Shown here piece after piece: positions 12,308 through 24,905 of a DNA stretch of 64,000 nucleotides (the first letter of the stretch is position 1; each line of letters starts with the position of its first letter). This DNA comes from Ptiloglossa arizonensis (Eukaryota; Arthropoda; Insecta; Hymenoptera; Colletidae): the NCBI RefSeq assembly GCF_051014685.1, contig NW_027478402.1, positions 248,001 through 312,000 on the forward strand, read 5' to 3'. The translations under genes were made by a program, and so were the position numbers. Below the pieces are notes generated by a model. The model made no database searches, was not told the origin of the DNA, and was given only the letters and a program-made list of their open reading frames with translations.

Positions 12308-12329
12308 TTGTAATCGGGCGAGTTTCTAC
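12308..12329 (+). other. Recombination junction of the 22-mer duplication
   Basis: Left of this interval the sequence carries the class I base (t at 12307 in cctttg). Right of it comes the class II base (a at 12330 in ctacatt) and the cggagctgg variant of copy 1's start. The 22 bp in between are common to both classes, so the crossover falls inside them. This is a direct reading of diagnostic sites; the mechanism (unequal crossover, gene conversion or replication slippage) is inferred. Confidence 0.75.
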
Positions 12330-14134
12330 ATTCAGACGGAGCTGGAATTTTTGGGTTTGGTCAATCCGTTCGCGAGATATGGGAGTTTGAAGCTAGGAAA
12401 TGCTTGACAAGGCAACAAATTTTTCGCACTTCTGCTGCTCCAAACGCTTAACCTGAATAGCCTAGTGAAAAAATACACATACCTTTGTAATCGGGCGAGT
12501 TTCTACTTTCAGATGTAGTAGGAATTTTTGGGTTTTGTCAATCCGTTCGCGAGATGTGGCAGTTTGAAGCTAAGAAATGGTTGAGAAGACAACAAATTTT
12601 TCGCATTTCTGCTGCTCCAAACGGTTAACCAGAATGGACTAGGGAAAAAATACACATACCTTTGTAATCGGGCGAGTTTCTACTTTCAGATGTAGTAGGA
12701 ATTTTTGGGTTTGATCAATCCGTTCGCGAGATGTGGGAGTTTGAAGCTAAGAAATGGTTGAGAAGACAACAAATTTTTCGCACTTCTGCTGCTCCAAACG
12801 CTTAACCAGAGTGGCCTAGGGAAAAATACACATACCGTTGTAATCGGGCGAGTTTCTACATTCAGACGCAGCTGGAATTTTTGGGTTTGGTCAATCCGTT
12901 CGCGAGATATGGGAGTTTGAATCTAAGAAATGGTTGAGAATGCAACAAATTTTTCGCACTTCTGCTGCTCCAAACGCTTAACCAGAATGGCCTAGGGAGA
13001 AAATACACATACCGTTGTAATCGGGCGAGTTTCTATATTCAGACGGAGCAGGAATTTTTGGGTTTGGTCAATCCGTTCGCGAGATATGGGAGTTTGAAGC
13101 TAGGAAATGCTTGACAAGGCAACAAATTTTTCGCACTTCTGCTGCTCCAAACGCTTAACCTGAATAGCCTAGTGAAAAAATACACATACCTTTGTAATCG
13201 GGCGAGTTTCTACTTTCAGATATAGTAGGAATTTTTGGTTTCTGTCAATCCGTTCGCGAGATGTGGCAGTTTGAAGCTAAGAAATGGTTGAGAAGACAAC
13301 AAATTTTTCGCATTTCTCCTGCTCCAACGCTTAACCAGAATGGACTAGGGAAAAAATACCCATATCTTTGTAATCGGGCGAGTTTCTACTTTCAGATGTA
13401 GTAGGAATTTTTGGGTTTGATCAATCCGTTCGCGAGATGTGGGAGTTTGAAGCTAAGAAATGGTTGAGAAGACAACAAATTTTTCGCACTTCTGCTGCTC
13501 CAAACGCTTAACCAGAGTGGCCCTGGGGAAAATACACATACCGTTGTAATCGGGCGAGTTCCTACATTCAGACGCAGTAGGAATTTTTGGGTTTGATCAA
13601 TCCGTTCGCGAGATGTGGGAGTTTGAAGCTAAGAAATGGTTGAGAAGACAACAAATTTTTCGCATTTCTGCTACTCCAAACGCTTAACCAGAATGGACTA
13701 GGGAAAAAATACACATACCTTTGTAATCGGGCGAGTTTCTTCTTTCAGATGTAGTAGGAATATTTGGGTTTGGTCAATCCGTTCGCGAGATGTGGAAGTT
13801 TGAATCTAAGGACTGGTTGAGAAGACAACAAATTTTTCGCACTTCTACTTCTCCAAACGCTTAACCAGAATGGCCTAGGGAAAAAATACACATACCGTTG
13901 TAATCGGGCAAGTTTCTACATTCAGACGCAATAGGAATTTTTGGGATTGGTCAATCCGTTCGCGAGATATGGGAGTTGGAAGCTAAGAAATGGCTGAGAA
14001 GGCAACAAATTTTGCGCATTTCAGCTGCTCCAAACGCTTAACCAGAATGGCCTTGGGAAAAAATGCAGATACCGTTGTTATTGTACGAGTTTCTACTTTC
14101 AGACGCAATAGGAATTTTTGGGTTTGGTCAATCC

Positions 14135-14151
14135 GTTCGCGAGATGCGGGA
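14135..14151 (+). other. CENP-B-box-like site, full core match
   Basis: This is the copy of the 10249 site in the second 22-mer (offset 3886). Confidence 0.6.
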
Positions 14152-16159
14152 GTTTGAAGCTAAGAAATGGTTGAGATGACATCAAATTTTTCGCACTTCT
14201 GCTGCTCCAAACGCTTAACCAGAATGGCCTAGGGAAAAAATACACATGCCTTTGTAATCGGGCGAGTTTCTACTTTCAGATGTAGTAGGAATCTTTGGGT
14301 TTGATCAATCCGTTCGCGAGATGTGGGAGTTTGAAGCTAAGAAATGGTTGAGAAGACAACAAATTTTTCGCACTTCTGCTGCTCCAAACGCTTAACCAGA
14401 GTGGCCTAGGGAAAAATACACATACCGTTGTAATCGGGCGAGTTTCTACATTCAGACGCAGTAGGAATTTTTGGATTTGGTCAATCCGTTCGCGAGATAT
14501 AGGAGTTTGAGGCTAAGAAATGGTTGAGAAGTCAACAAACTTTTCGCACTTCTGCTGCTCCAAACGCTTAACCAGAATGGCCTAGGGAGAAAATACACAT
14601 ACCGTTGAAATCGGGCGAGTTTCCACATTCAGACGCAGCAGGAATTTTTGGGTTTGGTCAATCCGTTCGCGAGATATGGGAGTTTGAAGCTAAGAAATGG
14701 TTGAGAAGACAACAAATTTTTCGCACTTCTGCTTCTCCAAACGCTTAACCAGAGTGGCCTTGGGAAAAATACACATACCGTTGTAATCGGGCGAGTTTCT
14801 ACATTCAGACGCAGTAGGAATTTTTGGGTTTGGTCAATCCGTTCGCGAGATATGGGAGTTTGAATCTAAGAAATGGTTGAGAAGGCAACAAATTTTTCGC
14901 ACTTCTGCTGCTCCAAACGCTTAACCTGAATAGCCTAGTGAAAAAATACACATACCTTTGTAATCGGGCGAGTTTCTACTTTCAGATATAGTAGGAAAGT
15001 TTGGGTTCTGTTAATCTGTTCGCGAGATGTGGCAGTTTGAAGCTAAGAAATGGTTGAGAAGACAACAAATTTTTCGCATTTCTCCTGCTCCAACGCTTAA
15101 CCAGAAAAGCCTAGTGAAAAAATACACATACCTTTGTAATCGGGCGAGTTTCTACTTTCAGATATAGTAGGAATTTTTGGGTTTTGTCAATCCGTTCGCG
15201 AGATGTGGCAGTTTGAAGCTAAGAAATGGTTGAGAAGACAACAAATTTTTCGCACTTCTGCTGCTCCAAACGCTTAACCAGAATGGACTAGGGAAAAAAT
15301 ACACATACCTTTGTAATCGGGCGAATATCTACTTTCAGATGTAGTAGGAATTTTTGGGTTTGATCAATCCGTTCGCGAGATGTGGGAGTTTGAAGCTAAG
15401 ATATGGTTGAGAAGACCACAAATTTTTCGCACTTCTGCTGCTCCAGACGCTTAACCAGAGTGGCCTTGGGAAAAAAGACACATACCGTTGTAATCGGGCG
15501 AGTTTCTACATTCAGACGCAGCAGGAATTTTTGGGTTTGTTCAATCCGTTCGCGAGATGTGGGAGTTTGGAGCTAAGAAATGGTTGAGAAGCAACAAATT
15601 TTTCCCAATTCTTCTGCAACAAACCCTTAACAAGAATGGCCTAGGGAAAAAGTACACATACCTTTGTAATCGGGCGAGTTTCTACTTTCAGATATAGTAG
15701 GAATTTTTGGTTTCTGTCAATCCGTTCGCGAGATGTGGCAGTTTGAAGCTAAAATATGGTTGAGAAGACAACAAATTTTTCGCACTTCTGCTGCTCCAAA
15801 CGCTTAACCAGAATGGACTAGGGAAAAAATAAACATTCCTTTGTAATCGGGCGAATTTCTACTTTCAGATGTAGTAGGAATATTTGGGTTTGATCAATGC
15901 GTTCGCGAGATGTGGGAGTTTGAAGCTAAGAAATGGTTGAGAAGACAACAAATTTTTCGCACTTCTGCTGCTCCAGACGCTTAACCAGAGTGGCCTTGGA
16001 AAAAATACACATACCGTTGTAATCGGGCGAGTTTCTACATTCAGACGGAGCAGGAATTTTTGGGTTTGGTCAATCCGTTCGCGAGATATGGGAGTTTGAA
16101 GCTAGGAAATGCTTGACAAGGCAACAAATTTTTCGCACTTCTGCTGCTCCAAACGCTTA

Positions 16160-16599
16160 CCCAGAATGGCCTAGTGAAAAAATACACATACCTTTGTAAT
16201 CGGGCGAGTTTCTTCTTTCAGATGTAGTAGGAATATTTGGGTTTTGTCAATCCGTTCGCGAGATGTGGAAGTTTGAATCTAAGGACAGGTTGAGAAGACA
16301 ACAAATTTTTCGCACTTCTACTTCTCCAAACGCTTAACCAGAATGGCCTAGGGAAAAAATACACATACCGTTGTAATCGGGCAAGTTTCTACATTCAGAC
16401 GCAATAGGAATTTTTGGGATTGGTCAATCCGTTCGCGAGATATGGGAGTTGGAAGCTAAGAAATGGCTGAGAAGGCAACAAATTTTGCGCATTTCAGCTG
16501 CTCCAAACGCTTAACCAGAATGGCCTTGGGAAAAAATGCAGATACCGTTGTTATTGTACGAGTTTCTACTTTCAGACGCAATAGGAATTTTTGGGTTTG
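16160..16599 (+). repeat. Linker monomers between HOR blocks
   Basis: Two to three monomers here resemble 9800-10240 and its copy 3886 bp on. They share gtggaagtttgaatctaagg, cttctacttctcc and gattggtcaatcc, with small differences (gacagg against gactgg). The segment joins the 22-mer block to the 15-mer block and contains nothing else. Confidence 0.8.
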
Positions 16600-19040
16600 G
16601 TCAATCCGTTCGCGAGATGCGGGAGTTTGAAGCTAAGAAATGGTTGAGAAGACATCAAATTTTTCGCACTTCTGCTGCTCCAAACGCTTAACCAGAATGG
16701 CCTAGGGAAAAAATACACATGCCTTTGTAATCGGGCGAGTTTCTACTTTCAGATGTAGTAGGAATTTTTGGGTTTGATCAATCCGTTCGCGAGATGTGGG
16801 AGTTTGAAGCTAAGAAATGGTTGAGAAGACAACAAATTTTTCGCACTTCTGCTGCTCCAAACGCTTAACCAGAGTGGCCTAGGGAAAAATACACATACCG
16901 TTGTAATCGGGCGAGTTTCTACATTCAGACGGAGCAGGAATTTTTGGGTTTGGTCAATCCGTTCGCGAGATATGGGAGTTTGAAGCTAGGAAATGCTTGA
17001 CAAGGCAACAAATTTTTCGCACTTCTGCTGCTCCAAACGCTTAACCTGAATAGCCTAGTGAAAAAATACACATACCTTTGTAATTGGGGGAGTTTCTACT
17101 TTCAGATGTAGTAGGAATTTTTGGGTTTTGTCAATCCGTTCGCGAGATGTGGCAGTTTGAAGCTAAGAAATGGTTGAGAAGACAACAAATTTTTCGCAAT
17201 TCTGCTGCTCCAAACGCTTAACCAGAATGGACTAGGGAAAAAATACACATACCTTTGTAATCGGGCGAGTTTCTACTTTCAGATGTAGTAGGAATTTTTG
17301 GGTTTGATCAATCCGTTCGCGAGATGTGGGAGTTTGAAGCTAAGAAATGGTTGAGAAGACAACAAATTTTTCGCACTTCTGCTGCTCCAAACGCTTAACC
17401 AGAGTGGCCTTGGGAAAAATACACATACCGTTGTAATCGGGCGAGTTTCTACATTCAGACGCAGTAGGAATTTTTGGGTTTGGTCAATCCGTTCGCGAGA
17501 TATGGGAGTTTGAATCTAAGAAATGGTTGAGAAGGCAACAAATTTTTCGCACTTCTGCTGCTCCAAACGCTTAACCAGAATGGCCTAGGGAGAAAATACA
17601 CATACCTTTGTAATCGGGCGAGTTTCTTCTTTCAGATGTAGTAGGAATATTTGTGTTTGGTCAATCCGTACGCAAGATGTGGGAGTTTGAATCTAAGAAG
17701 TGGTTGAGAAGACAACAAATGTTTCGCACTTCTGCTGCTCCAAACGCTTAACCTAAATAGCCTAGTGAAAAAATACACATACCTTTGTAATCGGGCGAGT
17801 TTCTTCTTTCAGATGTAGTACGAATTTTTGGGTTTTGTCAATCCGTTCGCGAGATGTGGCAGTTTGAAGCTAAGAAATGGTTGAGAAGACAACAAATTTT
17901 TCGAATTTCTGCTGCTCCAAACGCTTAACCAGAATGGACTAGGGAAAAAATACACATACCTTTGTAATCGGGCGAATTTCTACTTTCAGATATAGTAGGA
18001 ATTTTTGGGTTTGATCAATCCGTTCGCGAGATGTGGGAGTTTGAAGCTAAGAAATGGTTGAGAAGACAACAAATTTTTCGCACTTCTGCTGCTCCAGACG
18101 CTTAACCAGAGTGGCCTTGGGAAAAAAAAACACATACCGTTGTAATCGGGCGAGTTTCTACATTCAGACCGAGCAGGAATTTTTCGGTTTGGTCCATCCG
18201 TTCGCGAGATATGGGAGTTTGAAGCTAGGAAATGCTTGACCAGGCAACAAATTTTTCGCACTTCTGCTGCTCCAAACGCTTAACCTGAATAGCCTAGTGA
18301 AAAAATACACATACCTTTGTAATCGGGCGAGTTTCTACTTTCAGATATAGTAGGAATTTTTGGGTTCTGTCAATCGGTTCGCGAGATGTGGCAGTTTGAT
18401 GCTAAGAAATGGTTGAGAAGACAACAAATTTTTCGCATTTCTCCTGCTCCAACGCTTAACCAGAATGGACTACGGAAAAAATACACATACCTTTGTAATC
18501 GGGCGAGTTTCTACTTTCGGATGTAGTAGGAATTTTTGGGTTTGATCAATCCGTTCGCGAGATATGGAAGCTTGAAGCTATGAAATGGTTGAGGAGACAA
18601 CAAATTTTTCGCACTTCTGCTGCTCCAAACCCTTAACCAGAGTGGCCTAGGGAAAAATACACATACCGTTGTAATCGGGCGAGTTTCTACATTCAGACGC
18701 AGTAGGAATTTTTGGGTTTGATCAATCCGTTCGCGAGATGTGGGAGTTTGAAGCTAAGAAATGGTTGAGAAGGCAACAAATTTTTCGCACTTCTGCTGCT
18801 CCAAACGCTTAACCAGAATGGCCTAGGGAGAAAATACACATACCTTTGTAATCGGGCGTGTTTCTTCTTTCAGATGTAGTAGGAATATTTGGGTTTGGTC
18901 AATCCGTTCGCGAGATGTGGGATTTTGAATCTAAGAAGTGGTTGAGAAGACAACAAATTTTTCGCACTTCTGCTGCTCCAAACGCTTAACCTGAATAGCC
19001 TAGTGAAAAAATACACATACCTTTGTAATCGGGCGAGTTT
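16600..19040 (+). repeat. 15-mer higher-order repeat, copy 1
   Basis: This unit recurs at an offset of 2651 bp (15 monomers, four bases short), which becomes 2650 after a one-base deletion near 21366 in the second copy. Shared rare variants include aattggggg, ccgtacgcaag, the gaccaggc/gacaaggc pair, ttttcggtttggtcc, tttgatgctaag and gtgggattttgaatc. Mismatches between the copies are few, for example agaccgagc against agacggagc and tacggaaaa against tagggaaaa. Confidence 0.92.
16608..16624 (+). other. CENP-B-box-like site, full core match
   Basis: This nine-of-nine core match is at the left edge of 15-mer copy 1, again preceded by the cgcaatagg variant. Confidence 0.6.
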
Positions 19041-19250
19041 CTTCTTTCAGATGTAGTAGGAATTTTTGGGTTTGGTCAATCCGTTCGCGAGATGTGGGAG
19101 TTTGAAGCTAAGAAACGGTTGAGGAGACAACAAATTTTTCGCACTTCTGCTGCTCCAAACCCTTAACCAGAGTGGCCTAGGGAAAAATACACATACCGTT
19201 GTAATCGGGCGAGTTTCTACATTCAGACGCAGTAGGAATTTTTGGGTTTG
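19041..19250 (+). repeat. Linker monomer between 15-mer copies
   Basis: About one monomer separates the two 15-mer copies. It carries the rare gctaagaaacggttgagg and aaacccttaacc variants, also found near 22290-22340. It is satellite throughout. Confidence 0.8.
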
Positions 19251-21690
19251 GTCAATCCGTTCGCGAGATGCGGGAGTTTGAAGCTAAGAAATGGTTGAGA
19301 AGACATCAAATTTTTCGTACTTCTGCTGCTCCAAACGCTTAACCAGAATGGCCTAGGGAAAAAATACACATGCCTTTGTAATCGGGCGAGTTTCTACTTT
19401 CAGATGTAGTAGGAATTTTTGGGTTTTTTCAATCCGTTCGCGAGATGTGGCAGTTTGAAGCTAAGAAATGGTTGAGAAGACAACAAATTTTTCGCACTTC
19501 TGCTGCTCCAAACGCTTAACCAGAGTGGCCTAGGGAAAAATACACATACCGTTGTAATCGGGCGAGTTTCTACATTCAGACGGAGCAGGAATTTTTGGGT
19601 TTGGTCAATCCGTTCGCGAGATATGGGAGTTTGAAGCTAGGAAATGCTTGACAAGGCAACAAATTTTTCGCACTTCTGCTGCTCCAAACGCTTAACCTGA
19701 ATAGCCTAGTGAAAAAATACACATACCTTTGTAATTGGGGGAGTTTCTACTTTCAGATGTAGTAGGAATTTTTGGGTTTTGTCAATCCGTTCGCGAGATG
19801 TGGCAGTTTGAAGCTAAGAAATGGTTGAGAAGACAACAAATTTTTCGCAATTCTGCTGCTCCAAACGCTTAACCAGAATGGACTAGGGAAAAAATACACA
19901 TACCTTTGTAATCGGGCGAGTTTCTACTTTCAGATGTAGTAGGAATTTTTGGGTTTGATCAATCCGTTCGCGAGATGTGGGAGTTTGAAGCTAAGAAATG
20001 GTTGAGAAGACAACAAATTTTTCGCACTTCTGCTGCTCCAAACGCTTAACCAGAGTGGCCTTGGGAAAAATACACATACCGTTGTAATCGGGCGAGTTTC
20101 TACATTCAGACGCAGTAGGAATTTTTGGGTTTGGTCAATCCGTTCGCGAGATATGGGAGTTTGAATCTAAGAAATGGTTGAGAAGGCAACAAATTTTTCG
20201 CACTTCTGCTGCTCCAAACGCTTAACCAGAATGGCCTAGGGAGAAAATACACATACCTTTGTAATCGGGCGAGTTTCTTCTTTCAGATGTAGTAGGAATA
20301 TTTGTGTTTGGTCAATCCGTACGCAAGATGTGGGAGTTTGAATCTAAGAAGTGGTTGAGAAGACAACAAATGTTTCGCACTTCTGCTGCTCCAAACGCTT
20401 AACCTAAATAGCCTAGTGAAAAAATACACATACCTTTGTAATCGGGCGAGTTTCTTCTTTCAGATGTAGTACGAATTTTTGGGTTTTGTCAATCCGTTCG
20501 CGAGATGTGGCAGTTTGAAGCTAAGAAATGGTTGAGAAGACAACAAATTTTTCGAATTTCTGCTGCTCCAAACGCTTAACCAGAATGGACTAGGGAAAAA
20601 ATACACATACCTTTGAAATCGGGCGAATTTCTACTTTCAGATGTAGTAGGAATTTTTGGGTTTGATCAATCCGTTCGCGAGATGTGGGAGTTTGAAGCTA
20701 AGAAATGGTTGAGAAGACAACAAATTTTTCGCACTTCTGCTGCTCCAGACGCTTAACCAGAGTGGCCTTGGGAAAAAAAAACACATACCGTTGTAATCGG
20801 GCGAGTTTCTACATTCAGACGGAGCAGGAATTTTTCGGTTTGGTCCATCCGTTCGCGAGATATGGGAGTTTGAAGCTAGGAAATGCTTGACAAGGCAACA
20901 AATTTTTCGCACTTCTGCTGCTCCAAACGCTTAACCTGAATAGCCTAGTGAAAAAATACACATACCTTTGTAATCGGGCGAGTTTCTACTTTCAGATATA
21001 GTAGGAATTTTTGGGTTCTGTCAATCGGTTCGCGAGATGTGGCAGTTTGATGCTAAGAAATGGTTGAGAAGACAACAAATTTTTCGCATTTCTCCTGCTC
21101 CAACGCTTAACCAGAATGGACTAGGGAAAAAATACACATACCTTTGTAATCGGGCGAGTTTCTACTTTCGGATGTAGTAGGAATTTTTGGGTTTGATCAA
21201 TCCGTTCGCGAGATATGGAAGCTTGAAGCTATGAAATGGTTGAGGAGACAACAAATTTTTCGCACTTCTGCTGCTCCAAACCCTTAACCAGAGTGGCCTA
21301 GGGAAAAATACACATACCGTTGTAATCGGGCGAGTTTCTACATTCAGACGCAGTAGGAATTTTTGATTTGGTCAATCCGTTCGCGAGATATGGGAGTTTG
21401 AATCTAAGAAATGGTTGAGAAGGCAACAAATATTTCGCACTTCTGCTGCTCCAAACGCTTAACCAGAATGGCCTAGGGAGAAAATACACATACCTTTGTA
21501 ATCGGGCGAGTTTCTTCTTTCAGATGTAGTAGGAATATTTGGGTTTGGTCAATCCGTTCGCGAGATGTGGGATTTTGAATCTAAGAAGTGGTTGAGAAGA
21601 CAACAAATTTTTCGCACTTCTGCTGCTCCAAACGCTTAACCTGAATAGCCTAGTGAAAAAATACACATACCTTTGTAATCGGGCGAGTTT
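19251..21690 (+). repeat. 15-mer higher-order repeat, copy 2
   Basis: This is the counterpart of 16600-19040. A one-base shortening (tttttgatttgg in place of tttttgggtttgg near 21362) changes the offset from 2651 to 2650. That short form is then carried by many monomers downstream (near 22070, 23831, 33182, 34062, 35650, 37770, 38650 and 40236), so it is a useful lineage marker. The correspondence ends near 21690. Confidence 0.92.
19259..19275 (+). other. CENP-B-box-like site, full core match
   Basis: This is the copy of the 16608 site in the second 15-mer (offset 2651), here preceded by cgcagtagg. I found no further full-core match to the right of it. Confidence 0.6.
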
Positions 21691-24377
21691 CTACTTTCAG
21701 ATATAGTAGGAATTTTTGGGTTCTGTCAATCGGTTCGCGAGATGTGGCAGTTTGATGCTAAGAAATGGTTGAGAAGACAACAAATTTTTCGCATTTCTCC
21801 TGCTCCAACGCTTAACCAGAATGGACTAGGGAAAAAATACACATACCTTTGTAATCGGGCGAGTTTCTACTTTCGGATGTAGTAGGAATTTTTGGGTTTG
21901 ATCAATCCGTTCGCGAGATATGGAAGCTTGAAGCTATGAAATGGTTGAGAAGACAACAAATTTTTCGCACTTCTGCTGCTCCAAACGCTTAACCAGAGTG
22001 GCCTTGGGGAAAATACACATACCGTTGTAATCGGGCGAGTTTCTACATTCAGACGCAGTAGGAATTTTTGATTTGGTCAATCCGTTCGCGAGATATGGGA
22101 GTTTGAATCTAAGAAATGGTTGAGAAGGCAACAAATTTTTCGCACTTCTGCTGCTCCAAACGCTTAACCAGAATGGCCTAGGGAGAAAATACACATACCT
22201 TTGTAATCGGGCGAGTTTCTTCTTTCAGATGTAGTAGGAATATTTGGGTTTGGTCAATCCGTTCGCGAGATGTGGGAGTTTGAAGCTAAGAAACGGTTGA
22301 GGAGACAACAAATTTTTCGCACTTCTGCTGCTCCAAACCCTTAACCAGAGTGGCCTAGGGAAAAATACACATACCGTTGTAATCGGGCGAGTTTCTACAT
22401 TCAGACGCAGTAGGAATTTTTGGGTTTGGTCAATCCGTTCGCGAGATATGGGAGTTTGAATCTAAGAAATGGTTGAGAAGGCAACAAATTTTTCGCACTT
22501 CTGCTGCTCCAAACGCTTAACCAGAAAGGCCTAGGGAGAAAATACACATACCGTTGTAATCGGGCGAGTTTCTACATTCAGACGGAGCAGGAATTTTTGG
22601 GTTTGGTCAATCCGTTCGCGACATATGGGAGTTTGAAGCTAGGAAATGCTTGACAAGGCAACAAATTTTTCGCACTTCTGCTGCTCCAAACGCTTAACCT
22701 GAATAGCCTAGTGAAAAAATACACATACCTTTGTAATCGGGCGAGTTTCTACTTTCAGATATAGTAGGAATTTTTGGGTTCTGTCAATCGGTTCGCGAGA
22801 TGTGGCAGTTTGAAGCTAAGAAATGGTTGAGAAGATAACAAATTTTTCGCATTTCTCCTGCTCCAACGCTTAACCAGAATGGACTAGGGAAAATATACAC
22901 ATACCTTTGTAATCGGGCGAGTTTCTTCTTTCAGATGTAGTAGGAATTTTTGGGTTTTTTCAATCCGTTCGCGAGATGTGGCAGTTTGAAGCTAAGAAAT
23001 GGTTGAGAAGACAACAAATTTTTCGCATTTCTGCTGCACCAAACGCTTAACCAGAATGGACTAGGGAAAAAATACACATACCTTTGTAATCGGGCGAATT
23101 TCTACTTTCAGATGTAGTAGGAATTTTTGGGTTTGATCAATCCGTTCGCGAGATGTGGGAGTTTGAAGCTAAGAAATGGTTGAGAAGACAACAAATTTTT
23201 CGCACTTCTGCTGCTCCAGACGCTTAACCAGAGTGGCCTTGGGAAAAATACACATACCGTTGTAATCGGGCGAGTTTCTACATTCAGACGGAGCAGGAAT
23301 TTTTCGGTTTGGTCAATCCGTTCGCGAGATATGGGAGTTTGAAGCTAGGAAATGCTTGACAAGGCAACAAATTTTTCGCACTTCTGCTGCTCCAAACGCT
23401 TAACCTGAATAGCCTAGTGAAAAAATACACATACCTTTGTAATCGGGCGAGTTTCTACTTTCAGATATAGTAGGCATTTTTTGGTTCTGTCAATCGGTTC
23501 GCGAGATGTGGCAGTTTGAAGCTAAGAAATGGTTGAGAAGACAACAAATTTTTCGCATTTCTCCTGCTCCAACGCTTAACCAGAATGGACTAGGGAAAAA
23601 ATACACATACCTTTGTAATCGGGCGAGTTTCTACTTTCGGATGTAGTAGGAATTTTTGGGTTTGATCAATCCGTTCGCGAGACATGGAAGCTTGAAGCTA
23701 TGAAATGGTTGAGAAGACAACAAATTTTTCGCACTTCTGCTGCTCCAAACGCTTAACCAGAGTGGCCTTGGGGAAAATACACATACCGTTGTAATCGGGC
23801 GAGTTTCTACATTCAGACGCAGTAGGAATTTTTGATTTGGTCAATCCGTTCGCGAGATATGGGAGTTTGAATCTACGAAATGGTTGAGAAGGCAACAAAT
23901 TTTTCGCACTTCTGCTGCTCCAAACGCTTAACCAGAATGGCCTAGGGAGAAAATACACATACCTTTGTAATCGGCCGAGTTTCTTCTTTCAGATGTAGTA
24001 GGAATATTTGGGTTTGGTCAATCCGTTCGCGAGATGTGGGATTTTGAATCTAAGAAGTGGTTGAGAAGGCAACAAATTTTTCGCACTTCTGCTGCTCCAA
24101 ACGCTTAACCTGAATAGCCTAGTGAAAAAATACACATACCTTTGTAGTCGGGCGAGTTTCTTCTTTCAGATGTAGTAGGAATTTTTGGGTTTGGTCAATC
24201 CGTTCGCGAGATGTGGGAGTTTGAATCTAAGAAATGGTTGAGAAGACAACAAATTTTTCGCACTTCTGCTGCTCCACACGCTTAACCAGAATGGCCTAGG
24301 GAAAAAATACACATACCTTTGTAATCGGGAGAGTTTCTACTTTCAGATGTAGTAGGAATTTTTGGGTTTGGTCAATC
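21691..24377 (+). repeat. Mosaic segment with 4-mer and 10-mer offsets
   Basis: Two overlapping periodicities are visible. About 21016-21690 recurs at 21721 onward with offset 705 (4 monomers), marked by ttctgtcaatcgg followed by tttgatgctaag. About 21700-22200 recurs near 23464-23964 with offset 1764 (10 monomers). Several monomers of the downstream 5-mer HOR (A, D and E types) first appear here, so this looks like the zone from which that HOR was drawn. Nothing but satellite is present. Confidence 0.82.
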
Positions 24378-24905
24378 CGTTCGCGAGATTTGGGAGTTTG
24401 AAGCTAAGAAATGGTTGAGAAGACAACACATTTTTCGCACTTCTGCTGCTCCAAACGCTTAACCAGAGTGGCCTAGGGAAAAATACACATACCGTTGTAA
24501 TCGGGCGAGTTTCTACATTCAGACGCAGCAGGAATTTTTGGGTTTGGTCAATCCGTTCGCGAGATATGGGAGTTTGAAGCTAGGAAATGGTTGAGAAGGC
24601 AACAAATTTTTCGCAATTCTGCTGCCCCAAACGCTTAACCAGAGTGGCCTAGGGAAAAATACACATACCGTTGTAATCGGGCGAGTTTCTACTTTCAGAT
24701 ATAGTAGGAATTTTTGGGTTCTGTCAATCGGTTCGCGAGATGTGGCAGTTTGAAGCTAAGAAATGGTTGAGAAGATAACAAATTTTTCGCATTTCTCCTG
24801 CTCCAACGCTTAACCAGAATGGACTAGGGAAAAAATACACATACCTTTGTAATCGGGCGAGTTTCTACTTTCGGATGTAGTAGGAATTTTTGGGTTTGAT
24901 CAATC
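24378..24905 (+). repeat. Truncated 5-mer HOR copy, F-B-E
   Basis: The standard unit here is F-B-C-D-E (882 bp), where the types are recognised by gagatttggg (F), gcaattctgctgcccc (B), aatctaag with gaaaggcc (C), gacatatggg with cttgacaagg (D) and tcaatcgg with gaagataac (E). This copy has only F, B and E, 528 bp long. The loss of C and D (354 bp) matches the change from class II to class I inside 24671-24692. Confidence 0.85.
24671..24692 (+). other. Two-monomer deletion junction in the 5-mer HOR
   Basis: The base at 24670 is the class II g of ccgttg, belonging to monomer B. The base at 24693 is the class I t of ctacttt, belonging to monomer E. In intact copies two monomers (C and D) lie between them. 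The switch falls inside the shared 22 bp. Confidence 0.75.

Larger units (their letters stand above)
12308..16159 (+). repeat. 22-mer higher-order repeat, copy 2
   Basis: This copy follows directly on copy 1, so the two form a true tandem HOR. Correspondence with copy 1 ends at 16159, where this copy reads cttaccc and copy 1 reads cttaacc. The first monomer is a class I/class II hybrid whose switch lies within 12308-12329, which marks the unequal-exchange junction. Confidence 0.92.

Noticed and set aside
17986..18261. Minus-strand 91-codon frame and overlapping plus-strand 61-codon frame, with copies 2651 bp on
   Set aside because: These are overlapping frames on both strands of the same two monomers, in the 15-mer HOR. 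They are repeat by-products with no start or domain evidence.
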